Below, piece after piece: positions 52,282-59,694 of a stretch of DNA of 64,000 bases. Both the position numbers and the translations under genes were made by a program. Under the pieces are notes generated by a model that was given only the letters and a program-made list of their open reading frames with translations, had not been told where the DNA came from and made no database searches. The DNA is from Streptomyces sp. AC550_RSS872 (GTDB lineage Bacteria; Actinomycetota; Actinomycetes; Streptomycetales; Streptomycetaceae), in contig NZ_JAGMUL010000042.1 in the NCBI RefSeq assembly GCF_019049285.1, forward strand, positions 124,001 to 188,000. Direction: 5' to 3'. Each line of letters starts with the position of its first letter. The first letter of the stretch is position 1.

Positions 52282-53595
52282 ATGGGTACGGCATGTACGT
52301 TCTCCGTCGTGCCCGCACCCAAGAAGACCGCCAGGCGCGCCCTGCTGGTCACTTCCGCCGTCGTGTCCTCCCTCGCGCTGACCGCGCCCGTCTCCTTCGC
52401 GGCCCCCAAGCCGTCACCGAGTACGAGCCCGTCGGCCACTCCCCCGGCGAACATGTCGACCGTGGGCGGCACGCGGCTGGGACAGGCCGGCACCCAGGTG
52501 AACCTCGCGGCCGGTGTCCCGGTGCTGCCCAAGGACCTGACCGCCCGCTCCTGGATCGTCGCCGACGCCGAGTCCGGCGACGTGCTCGCCGCGCACAACG
52601 CGCACTGGCGGCTGCCGCCCGCGAGCACCATGAAGATGCTGTTCGCCGACACGGTGCTGCCGAGGTTCCCCAAGACCATGAAGCACGAGGTCGTCCCCTC
52701 CGACCTGGCGGACCTCGGGTCCGGCTCCAGCCTCGTCGGGATAAAGGAGGGCGAGACCTACACCGTCCACGACCTGTGGCTCGGGGTGTTCCTGCGCTCC
52801 GGCAACGACGCCGTGCACGTGCTGTCGAAGATGAACAACGGGATCGACAACACCGTCAAGGAGATGAACGAGCACGCCGAGGAGCTCCAGGCCCTCGACA
52901 CGAACGTGGTGTCGCCCGACGGCTACGACGCTCCCCGCCAGGTGTCGTCGGCGTACGACCTGACGCTGATCGCGCGTTCCGGGCTACAGAAGAAGGACTT
53001 CCGCGAGTACAGCTCGACCGTCACCGCCAAGTTCCCGGGCGCGACGACGAAGAACAAGAAGGGCAAGTCGGTCCGCGAGTCCTTCGAGATCCAGAACACC
53101 AACCGGCTGCTGTCCGGCGACAGCGACGTCCCCGTCTACCAGGGCATCGCGGGCGTCAAGAACGGCAACACGACCAACGCCGGTGCCACCTTCACGGGCG
53201 TCGCCGAGCGGAACGGCAAGGTGCTGCTCGTCACGGTGATGAACCCGGAGAAGAGCGAGCACAACGAGGTCTACAAGGAGACCGCGCGGCTCTTCGACTG
53301 GGGCTTCCAGGCGGCCGGCAAGGTGCAGCCGGTGGGTGAGCTGGTCGCGCCGAAGAGCGCCGCGCAGGCCAGCGCGCAGCCGGGTGCGAACGACGCCGGG
53401 GAGGCGGGTGGCGCCGGGGAGGCCGAGAAGTCCTCGAAGTCGGCGGTGGGCGCGTCGGCCGCGAGCGGTTCGAGTGGCATGGGCATCGCGCTCGGGATCG
53501 CCGGCGGGCTGCTGGTGCTGCTCGCGGGGGGCGCGTTCCTGATCAACCGCCGGTGGCCGCTGCCCGACCTGGTGCGCCGTCGGGGCCGTTCCTGA
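52282..53595 (+). CDS. D-alanyl-D-alanine carboxypeptidase (penicillin-binding protein)
   Basis: A 437-residue cell-wall enzyme that trims the stem pentapeptide. Signal peptide to about SFAAP; catalytic S-x-x-K in PASTMKM, S-x-N in SGND, and a third box KNGNT where the family has K-T/S-G, the variant Asn being noted as unusual. A C-terminal anchor (GIALGIAGGLLVLLAGGAFL) follows a Ala/Gly/Glu linker and ends in basic residues, as in PBP5-type proteins. The ATG at 52282 is used; a GTG at 52309 is alternative. Its 3' end overlaps the convergent BrkB gene by 53 bp. Confidence 0.9.
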   Translation: MGTACTFSVVPAPKKTARRALLVTSAVVSSLALTAPVSFAAPKPSPSTSPSATPPANMSTVGGTRLGQAGTQVNLAAGVPVLPKDLTARSWIVADAESGDVLAAHNAHWRLPPASTMKMLFADTVLPRFPKTMKHEVVPSDLADLGSGSSLVGIKEGETYTVHDLWLGVFLRSGNDAVHVLSKMNNGIDNTVKEMNEHAEELQALDTNVVSPDGYDAPRQVSSAYDLTLIARSGLQKKDFREYSSTVTAKFPGATTKNKKGKSVRESFEIQNTNRLLSGDSDVPVYQGIAGVKNGNTTNAGATFTGVAERNGKVLLVTVMNPEKSEHNEVYKETARLFDWGFQAAGKVQPVGELVAPKSAAQASAQPGANDAGEAGGAGEAEKSSKSAVGASAASGSSGMGIALGIAGGLLVLLAGGAFLINRRWPLPDLVRRRGRS

Positions 53596-54526
53596 GTCCG
53601 GGCTTCTCGGGCCGGACTTCGCCCTCGGACTCGTCGGCCGCGTCCCCGGACCCCTCGGAATCGTCGGCGAGTTCGGTCTCCTTGCCCTGCGTCGCCGTCC
53701 AGGCGGCGCAGAACACGACCAGCTTCGAGGTGAAGTTGATCCACAGCAGCAGGGCGACCGGCACGCCGAACGCGCCGTACATGCTCTTCGTGGCCACGCC
53801 CTGCATATAGCCGCTGAGCAGCAGCTTCAGCAGTTCGAACCCGACCGCGCCGATCAGCGCGGCCACGATCAGCCGGCGGCGCGCCGGTTCGACCCCGGGC
53901 AGCAGGGTCAGGACGTACAGCAGGAGCAGGAAGTCGGCGAGTACGGCGATGAGGAAGGCGGCGATCTGCAACAGGATCCCGCCCCAGCCGTCCTCGTCGA
54001 TGCCCATCTGCCGGGTGATCCAGCCGACCATGGCGGAGGCGACGGTGGAGGCGACGAGCGTGACGAGTACGGCGCCGCCGAAGCCGACCAGGACGCCCGC
54101 GTCCTTGGCCTTGCGCAGGACGGGGTTCTCCTCGTCGTCGGGCAGCTCCCACACCGCGCGCAGGCACTCGCGCATGGAGCCGACCCAGCCGATGCCAGTG
54201 AACAGCAGGACGGCGCCGGCGATGAGGCCGACGGTGCCGGCGTTCTGGACCAGCGCGTCGATGTCGAGCTGGTCGGAGATGCCGGGCACCTGGTCGGCGA
54301 GCTTGTCCTCCAGCTTGTTCTGCTGTTCCTTGCTGAGAGTCGCGGCGGCGATCGCGGCGGCCACGGTGAGCAGTGGGAACAGCGCGACGAAGCTGGTGAA
54401 CGTCATCGCGGCGGCCAGCCGTGTCCACTTCACCCGGTCCATACGTTCGTACGACCGCCACGCGTGCGTGGTCATCAGCCGGGTCACGGTGGACCCGACG
54501 ACGGGGAGTTTCTTCAGCCAGTCCAT
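53543..54526 (-). CDS. YihY/BrkB-family membrane protein
   Basis: A 327-residue membrane protein with about six hydrophobic segments. The N-terminus (MDWLKKLPVVGSTVTRL) leads into WTRLAAAMTFTSFVALFPLL, typical of YihY/UPF0761; then GAVLLFTGIGWVGSMRECLRAVW and VPVALLLWINFTSKLVVFCA. The acidic C-terminal tail (DSEGSGDAADESEGE) overlaps the carboxypeptidase 3' end on the other strand. Function unclear; some relatives are called virulence factor BrkB. The ATG overlaps the GtrA gene by 13 bp. Confidence 0.88.
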   Translation of the reverse strand: MDWLKKLPVVGSTVTRLMTTHAWRSYERMDRVKWTRLAAAMTFTSFVALFPLLTVAAAIAAATLSKEQQNKLEDKLADQVPGISDQLDIDALVQNAGTVGLIAGAVLLFTGIGWVGSMRECLRAVWELPDDEENPVLRKAKDAGVLVGFGGAVLVTLVASTVASAMVGWITRQMGIDEDGWGGILLQIAAFLIAVLADFLLLLYVLTLLPGVEPARRRLIVAALIGAVGFELLKLLLSGYMQGVATKSMYGAFGVPVALLLWINFTSKLVVFCAAWTATQGKETELADDSEGSGDAADESEGEVRPEKPGLRNGPDGAPGRAAATGG

Positions 54527-54990
54527 GATCCGACTCTGCCCTCCACGCGGAAGACCAATGTCCGAGTGCCCCAAAACCGCAGCACGGTAGCCAGCGCCAT
54601 GCCGATTCCGGCTCCGGAGACGGTGTCCGCCCGCTGGGAGGTGAGGCCGAGGCCGTAGTGGCTCACGGTGAGGCAGAGGAGTTGTACGACGGCTCCGGCG
54701 ACGTTCACCGCGCAGAAGACGGCGTAGGGGCGCAGGCCCCTGCGGTGGGTGTGGCGGTAGGGGCCGAGGGCGTTCCCGGCGTAGGCGACCGTACAGCCGG
54801 CGACGAAGGAGAGGGCCTTGGCCGTGAGGGGGCCGAGGGCGGCCGGGCCGCGGAGCCAGGTGAACAGGGCGAGGTCGACGGCGTAGGCGAGGAGGCCGAC
54901 GGTGGCGAAGCCGAGGAGCTCGCGTCGGTCGCCCCACGCGCGTGTGCCGGCCGCTTCCCGTCGGCTGCGCCACGCGCGCGTGGCTACCAA
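54514..54990 (-). CDS. GtrA-like membrane protein
   Basis: A 158-residue protein with four hydrophobic segments: LLGFATVGLLAYAVDLALF, LTAKALSFVAGCTVAYAGN, YAVFCAVNVAGAVVQLLCL and GAGIGMALATVLRFWGTRTLVF. GtrA proteins act in transfer or flipping of lipid-linked sugars. The start is placed at TTG 54990 (overlapping the UbiA stop by 7 bp) because no in-frame ATG or GTG exists nearer the conserved region; the basic tract RAWRSRREAAGTRAWGDRRE precedes the first segment. In mycobacteria a GtrA-like protein (Rv3789) lies beside the dprE genes. Confidence 0.8.
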   Translation of the reverse strand: MVATRAWRSRREAAGTRAWGDRRELLGFATVGLLAYAVDLALFTWLRGPAALGPLTAKALSFVAGCTVAYAGNALGPYRHTHRRGLRPYAVFCAVNVAGAVVQLLCLTVSHYGLGLTSQRADTVSGAGIGMALATVLRFWGTRTLVFRVEGRVGSWTG

Positions 54991-55976
54991 TTGGCCACCG
55001 CCAGCCCGTACATCGCCAGCCACACCAGGCCGATGACGGCGAGTGCGCGGTCGTGCAGGACGACGTCCTCGGGTTCGCCAGCGGTGCCGCGGTCGGCGAA
55101 GACGGCGTAGCGAAGGACCGCGAGGGTGAAGGCGACCATGGACAGCTGTCGCCAGGGCAGCACGCCGGTGTGGGGGTCGCCTCCCTCCTCCAGGGCCCAC
55201 AGGCAGTACCCGAGGACGGCGACTGCGGCCGCCAGTTGCCAGACGAAGCGCAGATAGCCGGTGGTGTACTCGGTGAGCAACGCCCGCGTGGCGCCCGCTT
55301 TCCCGGCCATCTGCACGGCTTCGGAGTAACGCTTGGCGGACACCATGAACAGCGCCCCGAACCCGGTGGTGATCAGGAACCAGCGTGACAGCGGGATGCC
55401 GAGCGCGAGCCCGCCGACCATCGCCCGCATCAGGAAGCCGGTCGTGACGACGGCGAGGTCGACGACCAGGACGTGCTTGAGGCTGACGCAGTACGCGAGT
55501 TGCATGCCGATGTACGCGGTGAGCAGGACCGTGACGGCGGGTGCGGACAGCCAGGCCGCGGCGGCGGGCGCGAGGACGGCGAGCGCGCCTCCGACGGCGT
55601 ACGCGACCGGTACGGGGACCTGTCCGGCGGCGACCGGGCGGCGGCGTTTGACGGGATGCGCGCGGTCCGCTTCGGCGTCACGGGCGTCGTTGATCAGATA
55701 GACGGCGGCGGCGCAAGCGGTGAAGAGGGCGAAGACGAGGGCGAGTTGGGTCAGGGCGTGGGCCGAGAAGAGCCGGCCGGCGGCGGCCGGGGCGGCGATG
55801 ACCAGGATGTTCTTGACCCACTGTTTGGGACGTGCGGTCTTGATGAGACCTTTCAGCAGCGCGCCGGGGCCGCCTTTGCGGGGTGGCGGTACGGCCCGTT
55901 GCGGGGGCGTGCGCTGCGCATGCAGCGCCGCTTCCCTGATGCGCGCGGCACTCGTCAGGGGTGCGGTCTCAGCCAT
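54984..55976 (-). CDS. ubiA: UbiA-type decaprenyl-phosphate phosphoribosyltransferase homologue
   Basis: A 330-residue membrane prenyltransferase with about nine hydrophobic segments. The first Asp-rich motif is NDARDAEADRAHPVKRRRP, the pattern of Rv3806c, which joins phosphoribosyl pyrophosphate to decaprenyl phosphate; a second polar loop is MVSAKRYSEAVQ. The N-terminus is a 40-residue Ala/Pro/Arg-rich extension. The ATG lies 8 bp inside the PAP2 gene end, so these two are coupled. Substrate specificity is inferred from the neighbouring PAP2, DprE1 and DprE2 homologues. Confidence 0.88.
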   Translation of the reverse strand: MAETAPLTSAARIREAALHAQRTPPQRAVPPPRKGGPGALLKGLIKTARPKQWVKNILVIAAPAAAGRLFSAHALTQLALVFALFTACAAAVYLINDARDAEADRAHPVKRRRPVAAGQVPVPVAYAVGGALAVLAPAAAAWLSAPAVTVLLTAYIGMQLAYCVSLKHVLVVDLAVVTTGFLMRAMVGGLALGIPLSRWFLITTGFGALFMVSAKRYSEAVQMAGKAGATRALLTEYTTGYLRFVWQLAAAVAVLGYCLWALEEGGDPHTGVLPWRQLSMVAFTLAVLRYAVFADRGTAGEPEDVVLHDRALAVIGLVWLAMYGLAVANW

Positions 55977-56505
55977 GGGCGCCCCCCTTCCTCATCCAGC
56001 GCGCCCCGACGCGCGCGGTGAGTGCCCCGAGCACCGCGCCCGCCGCCACGTCGGAGGGGTAGTGCACGCCGACGACAAGGCGCGAGAGGCACATCGCGGC
56101 GGCGAGCGGCGGGATCGCGTACGCGCCGAGCGCGCCGAAGGCGACGGCGGCAGCAGTGGCGGAGGCCGCGTGGGAGCTGGGGAAGGAGTGCCGGCCGAGG
56201 GTGCGCACCAGGGGCTGGACGTGCGCCGGGCGCGGGCGGCGCACCACCCTCTTCACCCCCATGCTGACGAGGTGCGCACCGGCGGTGAGCGCCGTGCCGC
56301 GCAACCATGCGCCGCGTCGCCCGCCGTCCACGGCGGCCCCCGCGAGCCCCGCCGCCAGCCAGAGCGTGCCGTGCTCGCCCGCCCAGGAGAGGGCGCGCGC
56401 GGCGGTGGCGACGCGTGGGTCTGCGCCACGGGCATGGAACGCGGAAAGGACTCGGCGGTCCGCACCCCGGAGGCTTCGGTGATCGATGTCGTCGAGGTGG
56501 TCCAT
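55969..56505 (-). CDS. PAP2-family phosphatase (DPPR phosphatase-like)
   Basis: A 178-residue membrane phosphatase with the three PAP2 motifs: KRVVRRPRP, FPSSHAAS and SRLVVGVHYPSD. Its position directly before a UbiA homologue matches Rv3807c, thought to dephosphorylate decaprenylphosphoryl-5-phosphoribose; that role is inferred. It starts MDHLDDIDHRSLRGADRRV and is divergent from the DprE1 homologue. Confidence 0.87.
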   Translation of the reverse strand: MDHLDDIDHRSLRGADRRVLSAFHARGADPRVATAARALSWAGEHGTLWLAAGLAGAAVDGGRRGAWLRGTALTAGAHLVSMGVKRVVRRPRPAHVQPLVRTLGRHSFPSSHAASATAAAVAFGALGAYAIPPLAAAMCLSRLVVGVHYPSDVAAGAVLGALTARVGARWMRKGGAHG

Positions 56506-56638
56506 GTGGACTCACTGTTCACGCCGACACAGCCAGAATTACGGCAATATTGAGCGACATCCCATTAATCACCCATTTCGGGGAGAGCAGGGATGTTTCA
56601 TAACCAATCGCTCACAAACGGGCGCTACGGTCGCCGAC

Positions 56639-57994
56639 ATGCCTGCCGACACCGTCTCCGTCACGGGATGGGGCCGCACCGCCCCCACCGTCGCCCGTCT
56701 GATCCGTCCCAGGACGTACGAGGAGGCCGCGGCCGCCGTCCGGGGCTGCGGGGCCCGCGGAGCCATCCCGAGGGGCCTGGGACGGGCGTACGGGGACGCG
56801 GCGCAGAACGCCGGGGGCGCGGTGTTCGACATGACCGGCCTGGACCGCATCCACGCGATCGACGCCGACGGCGGCACCGTCTCGTGCGACGCGGGCGTCT
56901 CGCTGCACCGGCTGATGCGGGTGCTGCTCCCGCTCGGCTGGTTCGTGCCGGTGACGCCCGGCACCCGCCAGGTGACGGTCGGCGGCGCGATCGGCGCCGA
57001 CATCCACGGCAAGAACCACCATGTCTCGGGCGCCTTCTCGCGCCATGTCCTGTCGCTGGAACTCCTCACCGCCGACGGCGAGATCCGCACCGTCCGCCGT
57101 GGCACGCCCCTGTTCGACGCGACCACCGGCGGCATGGGCCTGACCGGCGTCATCCTCACCGCCACGGTCCAACTCCAGCCGGTGCAGACGTCGCTGATGT
57201 CGGTCGACACCGAACGCGCGCGGGACCTCGACGACCTCATGGCCCGCCTGGCCGCCACCGACGACCGCTACCGCTACTCGGTGGCCTGGATCGACCTGGT
57301 GGCGCGCGGCGCGGCGACGGGACGCGCGGTGCTCACCCGCGGCGACCACGCGCCCCTGGAGGCCCTGCGCGAAGGCACGCGTGCGCGTAGGGACCCGCTC
57401 GCCTTCCGCCCCTCCCGTCTGCCGGCCCCGCCCGCCTTCCTGCCGGAAGGCCTGCTGAACCGCCGTACCGTGGCCTGCTTCAACGAGCTCTGGTACCGCA
57501 GGTCGCCACGTGCGCGTACCGGCGAACTACAGAAGCTCACCGCCTTCTTCCACCCCCTGGACGGCGTGCCGCACTGGAACCGGATCTACGGCCGGGGCGG
57601 CTTCGTGCAGTACCAGTTCGTCGTCGGACACGGCCAGGAGGAGACGCTGCACCGCGTGGTGCGGCACATCTCCGAGCACCGCTGCCCGTCCTTCCTGGCC
57701 GTCCTCAAGCGCTTCGGGGACGCAGACCCCGGCTGGCTCTCCTTCCCCGTCCCCGGCTGGACGCTGGCCCTGGACATCCCGGCCGCTCTGCCCGGCCTCG
57801 GCGCGCTCCTCGACACGTTGGACGAGGAGGTGGCCGCGGCCGGCGGGCGCGTCTACCTCGCCAAGGACTCCCGGCTGCGGCCCGAGCTGCTCGCCGCTAT
57901 GTACCCACGCCTGGACGCCTTCCGCTCGTTGCGGGCGGGACTGGACCCCCGCGGGGTCTTCATGTCGGACCTGGCCCGCCGCCTCGCCCTGTAG
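56639..57994 (+). CDS. dprE1: DprE1-like FAD-dependent decaprenylphospho-ribose 2'-oxidase
   Basis: A 451-residue FAD oxidoreductase (VAO type) starting MPADTVSVTGWGRT. FAD-binding features: IPRGLGRAYGDAAQNAGG, VTPGTRQVTVGGAIGADIHGKNHH and GGMGLTGVI. The C-terminal substrate domain has the conserved Lys in YLAKDSR (Lys418 in M. tuberculosis) and LSFPVPGWTLALD, where the residue aligned with Cys387, the covalent target of benzothiazinones, is Ala377. It pairs with the SDR gene 26 bp downstream to epimerise decaprenylphosphoryl-ribose to -arabinose in mycobacteria; here the acceptor pathway is unknown. Confidence 0.88.
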   Translation: MPADTVSVTGWGRTAPTVARLIRPRTYEEAAAAVRGCGARGAIPRGLGRAYGDAAQNAGGAVFDMTGLDRIHAIDADGGTVSCDAGVSLHRLMRVLLPLGWFVPVTPGTRQVTVGGAIGADIHGKNHHVSGAFSRHVLSLELLTADGEIRTVRRGTPLFDATTGGMGLTGVILTATVQLQPVQTSLMSVDTERARDLDDLMARLAATDDRYRYSVAWIDLVARGAATGRAVLTRGDHAPLEALREGTRARRDPLAFRPSRLPAPPAFLPEGLLNRRTVACFNELWYRRSPRARTGELQKLTAFFHPLDGVPHWNRIYGRGGFVQYQFVVGHGQEETLHRVVRHISEHRCPSFLAVLKRFGDADPGWLSFPVPGWTLALDIPAALPGLGALLDTLDEEVAAAGGRVYLAKDSRLRPELLAAMYPRLDAFRSLRAGLDPRGVFMSDLARRLAL

Positions 57995-58020
57995 AACCCA
58001 TCAGATCTCTAGGAGCTGTC

Positions 58021-58776
58021 GTGAAGGACGCCTTCGGCCTCCCCCAGTCCCTGCTCGTCCTCGGCGGTACGTCCGAGATCGCGCTGGCCACCGCCCGTCG
58101 CATGATCGCGCGCCGTACCCGCACCGTGTGGCTCGCGGGCCGCCCGTCGCCCGCGCTGGAGCAGTCCGCCGCCGAGTTGCGCGCGCTCGGCGCCGACGTG
58201 CACACGGTCGCCTTCGACGCCCTCGCCCCCGAGTCCCACGAGACGGTGCTCGGCAAGGTCTTCGCCGAGGGCGACATCGACATGGTGCTGCTCGCCTTCG
58301 GCATCCTCGGCGACCAGGCGCGCGACGAGCGTGAGCCGATGAGCGCGGTACGGGTCGCCCAGACCAACTACACGGGCGCCGTCTCGGCGACCCTGGTCAG
58401 CGCGAGCGCGCTCCAGACCCAGGGCCACGGCTCCCTCGTCGTCCTCTCCTCCGTCGCCGCCGAACGCGCCCGCCGCGCCAACTTCATCTACGGCTCCAGC
58501 AAGGCCGGCCTCGACGCCTTCACCCAGGGCCTCGGCGACGCCCTGCACGGCACCGGCGTCCACGTCATGCTCGTACGCCCCGGTTTCGTCCGCACCAAGA
58601 TGACCGCCGCCCTGGAGGAGGCTCCTCTGGCGACCACTCCCGAGGCGGTCGCGACAGCGATCGAGGTGGGCCTGCGGCGCCGCTCGGAGACGGTGTGGGT
58701 GCCCGGCGCCCTCCGACTGGTGATGTCAGCGCTACGACACGCACCGCGGTCACTCTTCCGAAGGCTGCCGGTCTGA
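58021..58776 (+). CDS. dprE2: DprE2-like SDR oxidoreductase
   Basis: A 251-residue short-chain dehydrogenase starting MKDAFGLPQSLLVLGGTSEIA (GTG 58021 after AGGAG). The nucleotide motif is LGGTSEIALATA (GxxxSEIG variant of decaprenylphospho-arabinose synthases), the catalytic pair is YGSSKAG (Tyr and Lys), with SVAAERARRANFIYGSS upstream. In mycobacteria this subunit reduces the keto intermediate made by DprE1. The 26-bp gap to DprE1 and same order support a two-step epimerase. Confidence 0.88.
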   Translation: MKDAFGLPQSLLVLGGTSEIALATARRMIARRTRTVWLAGRPSPALEQSAAELRALGADVHTVAFDALAPESHETVLGKVFAEGDIDMVLLAFGILGDQARDEREPMSAVRVAQTNYTGAVSATLVSASALQTQGHGSLVVLSSVAAERARRANFIYGSSKAGLDAFTQGLGDALHGTGVHVMLVRPGFVRTKMTAALEEAPLATTPEAVATAIEVGLRRRSETVWVPGALRLVMSALRHAPRSLFRRLPV

Positions 58777-58902
58777 AACGCAGTAGCCCCAGTGGGGCAC
58801 GGGCCGCGACCCAGGGGCGCGAGGAACTGCGCGACCGGCCACAACGCACCGGCACACGACGACCAACCCCCGCGGCACCCCCTCCCGGCCCAACCGGCGG
58901 AG
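58777..58902. other. Intergenic region with dispersed repeat
   Basis: 126 bp between convergent genes; most of it is the repeat copy at 58813-58850, and the rest (Pro/His-coding look-alike sequence) shows no gene. A convergent terminator was not identified. Confidence 0.4.
58813..58850 (+). repeat. Dispersed GGGGCGCGGGGAACTGCGCG repeat, copy 3
   Basis: AGGGGCGCGAGGAACTGCGC followed by GACCGGCCACAACGCACC, one mismatch from the other copies over the first 20 bases. Intergenic, directly downstream of the DprE2-like gene. Confidence 0.75.
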
Positions 58903-59481
58903 CTAATTCGCCGGGATGGACCCGCGTTCCACCGCCCCCGCCTGAGACGGCACCACCGGCCCCCCGAAGGCGAAGTCCCGCAGCTTGCGCCAGACGCCGT
59001 CCGGGCCCTGCTCGTAGAGGGCGAAGCCGGTGCAGGGCCACTCGGCGCGGTAGTCGGCGAGTTCCTCGAACGCGCGGTCCATCGACTCCTCGTCGATGCC
59101 ATGGGCGACCGTGACATGCGGGTGGTACGGGAACTGAAGCTCGCGTGCGACCGGCCCGGAGGCGTCACGCACCTGCTTCTGGAGCCAGGTGCAGGCCTCG
59201 GCACCGTCGACGACCTGGACGAAGACGACCGGCGAGAGGGGCCGGAAGGTGCCCGTGCCGGAGAGCCGCATCGGGAAGGGGCGCCCGGCGGCCGCGACCT
59301 CGAGGAGGTGTGCCTCGATCGCCGGCAGCAGCTCGGCGTCGACCTCCGTCGGCGGCAGCAGCGTGACGTGCGTGGGGATGCCGTGAGCCGCGGCGTCGCC
59401 GAAGCCCGCGCGCCGCTCCTGGAGCAGGCTGCCGTGAGGCTCCGGGACCGCGATCGACACGCCGATCGTTACGGTCCCCAC
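58903..59481 (-). CDS. 2'-5' RNA ligase/cyclic phosphodiesterase superfamily protein
   Basis: A 192-residue protein of the 2H phosphoesterase superfamily. The two H-x-T/S motifs are THVTLLPP and PHVTVAHG. The GTG at 59481 follows AGGAGACGAC and gives VGTVTIGVSIAVPEPHGS; a longer frame upstream lacks support. Members act on 2',3'-cyclic or 2'-5' RNA bonds; the substrate here is not known. It precedes trpS on the same strand with no overlap. Confidence 0.85.
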   Translation of the reverse strand: MGTVTIGVSIAVPEPHGSLLQERRAGFGDAAAHGIPTHVTLLPPTEVDAELLPAIEAHLLEVAAAGRPFPMRLSGTGTFRPLSPVVFVQVVDGAEACTWLQKQVRDASGPVARELQFPYHPHVTVAHGIDEESMDRAFEELADYRAEWPCTGFALYEQGPDGVWRKLRDFAFGGPVVPSQAGAVERGSIPAN

Positions 59482-59561
59482 GTCGTCTCCTGTCGTCTGT
59501 CGGTGAGCTCGCCCGTCGAGCGGCTCGTCCTGTTGTGAGCTCATGCCCTGTTGGTGAGCGT

Positions 59562-59585
59562 GAATGGCCGCTGATACGGCCATTC
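59562..59585 (-). terminator. Terminator downstream of trpS
   Basis: GAATGGCCG / CGGCCATTC (9-bp perfect stem, 6-nt loop) about 110 bp past the trpS stop on the minus strand and before the 2H phosphoesterase gene. Probable terminator. Confidence 0.6.
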
Positions 59586-59694
59586 GGCTATCGACTGTAC
59601 GGCTACGGACGGGCTGCGGGCAGGCGCAACCGTAGTGATGTGCAGCGCTGTGCGGTGGTACGCCCGTGTTCCGGCCGTGTGCCGTGGTGCGGGC

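Noticed and set aside
32668..58850. CRISPR array from the repeated GGGGCGCGGGGAACTGCGC copies
   Set aside because: Copies are kilobases apart with no regular spacers and no cas genes.
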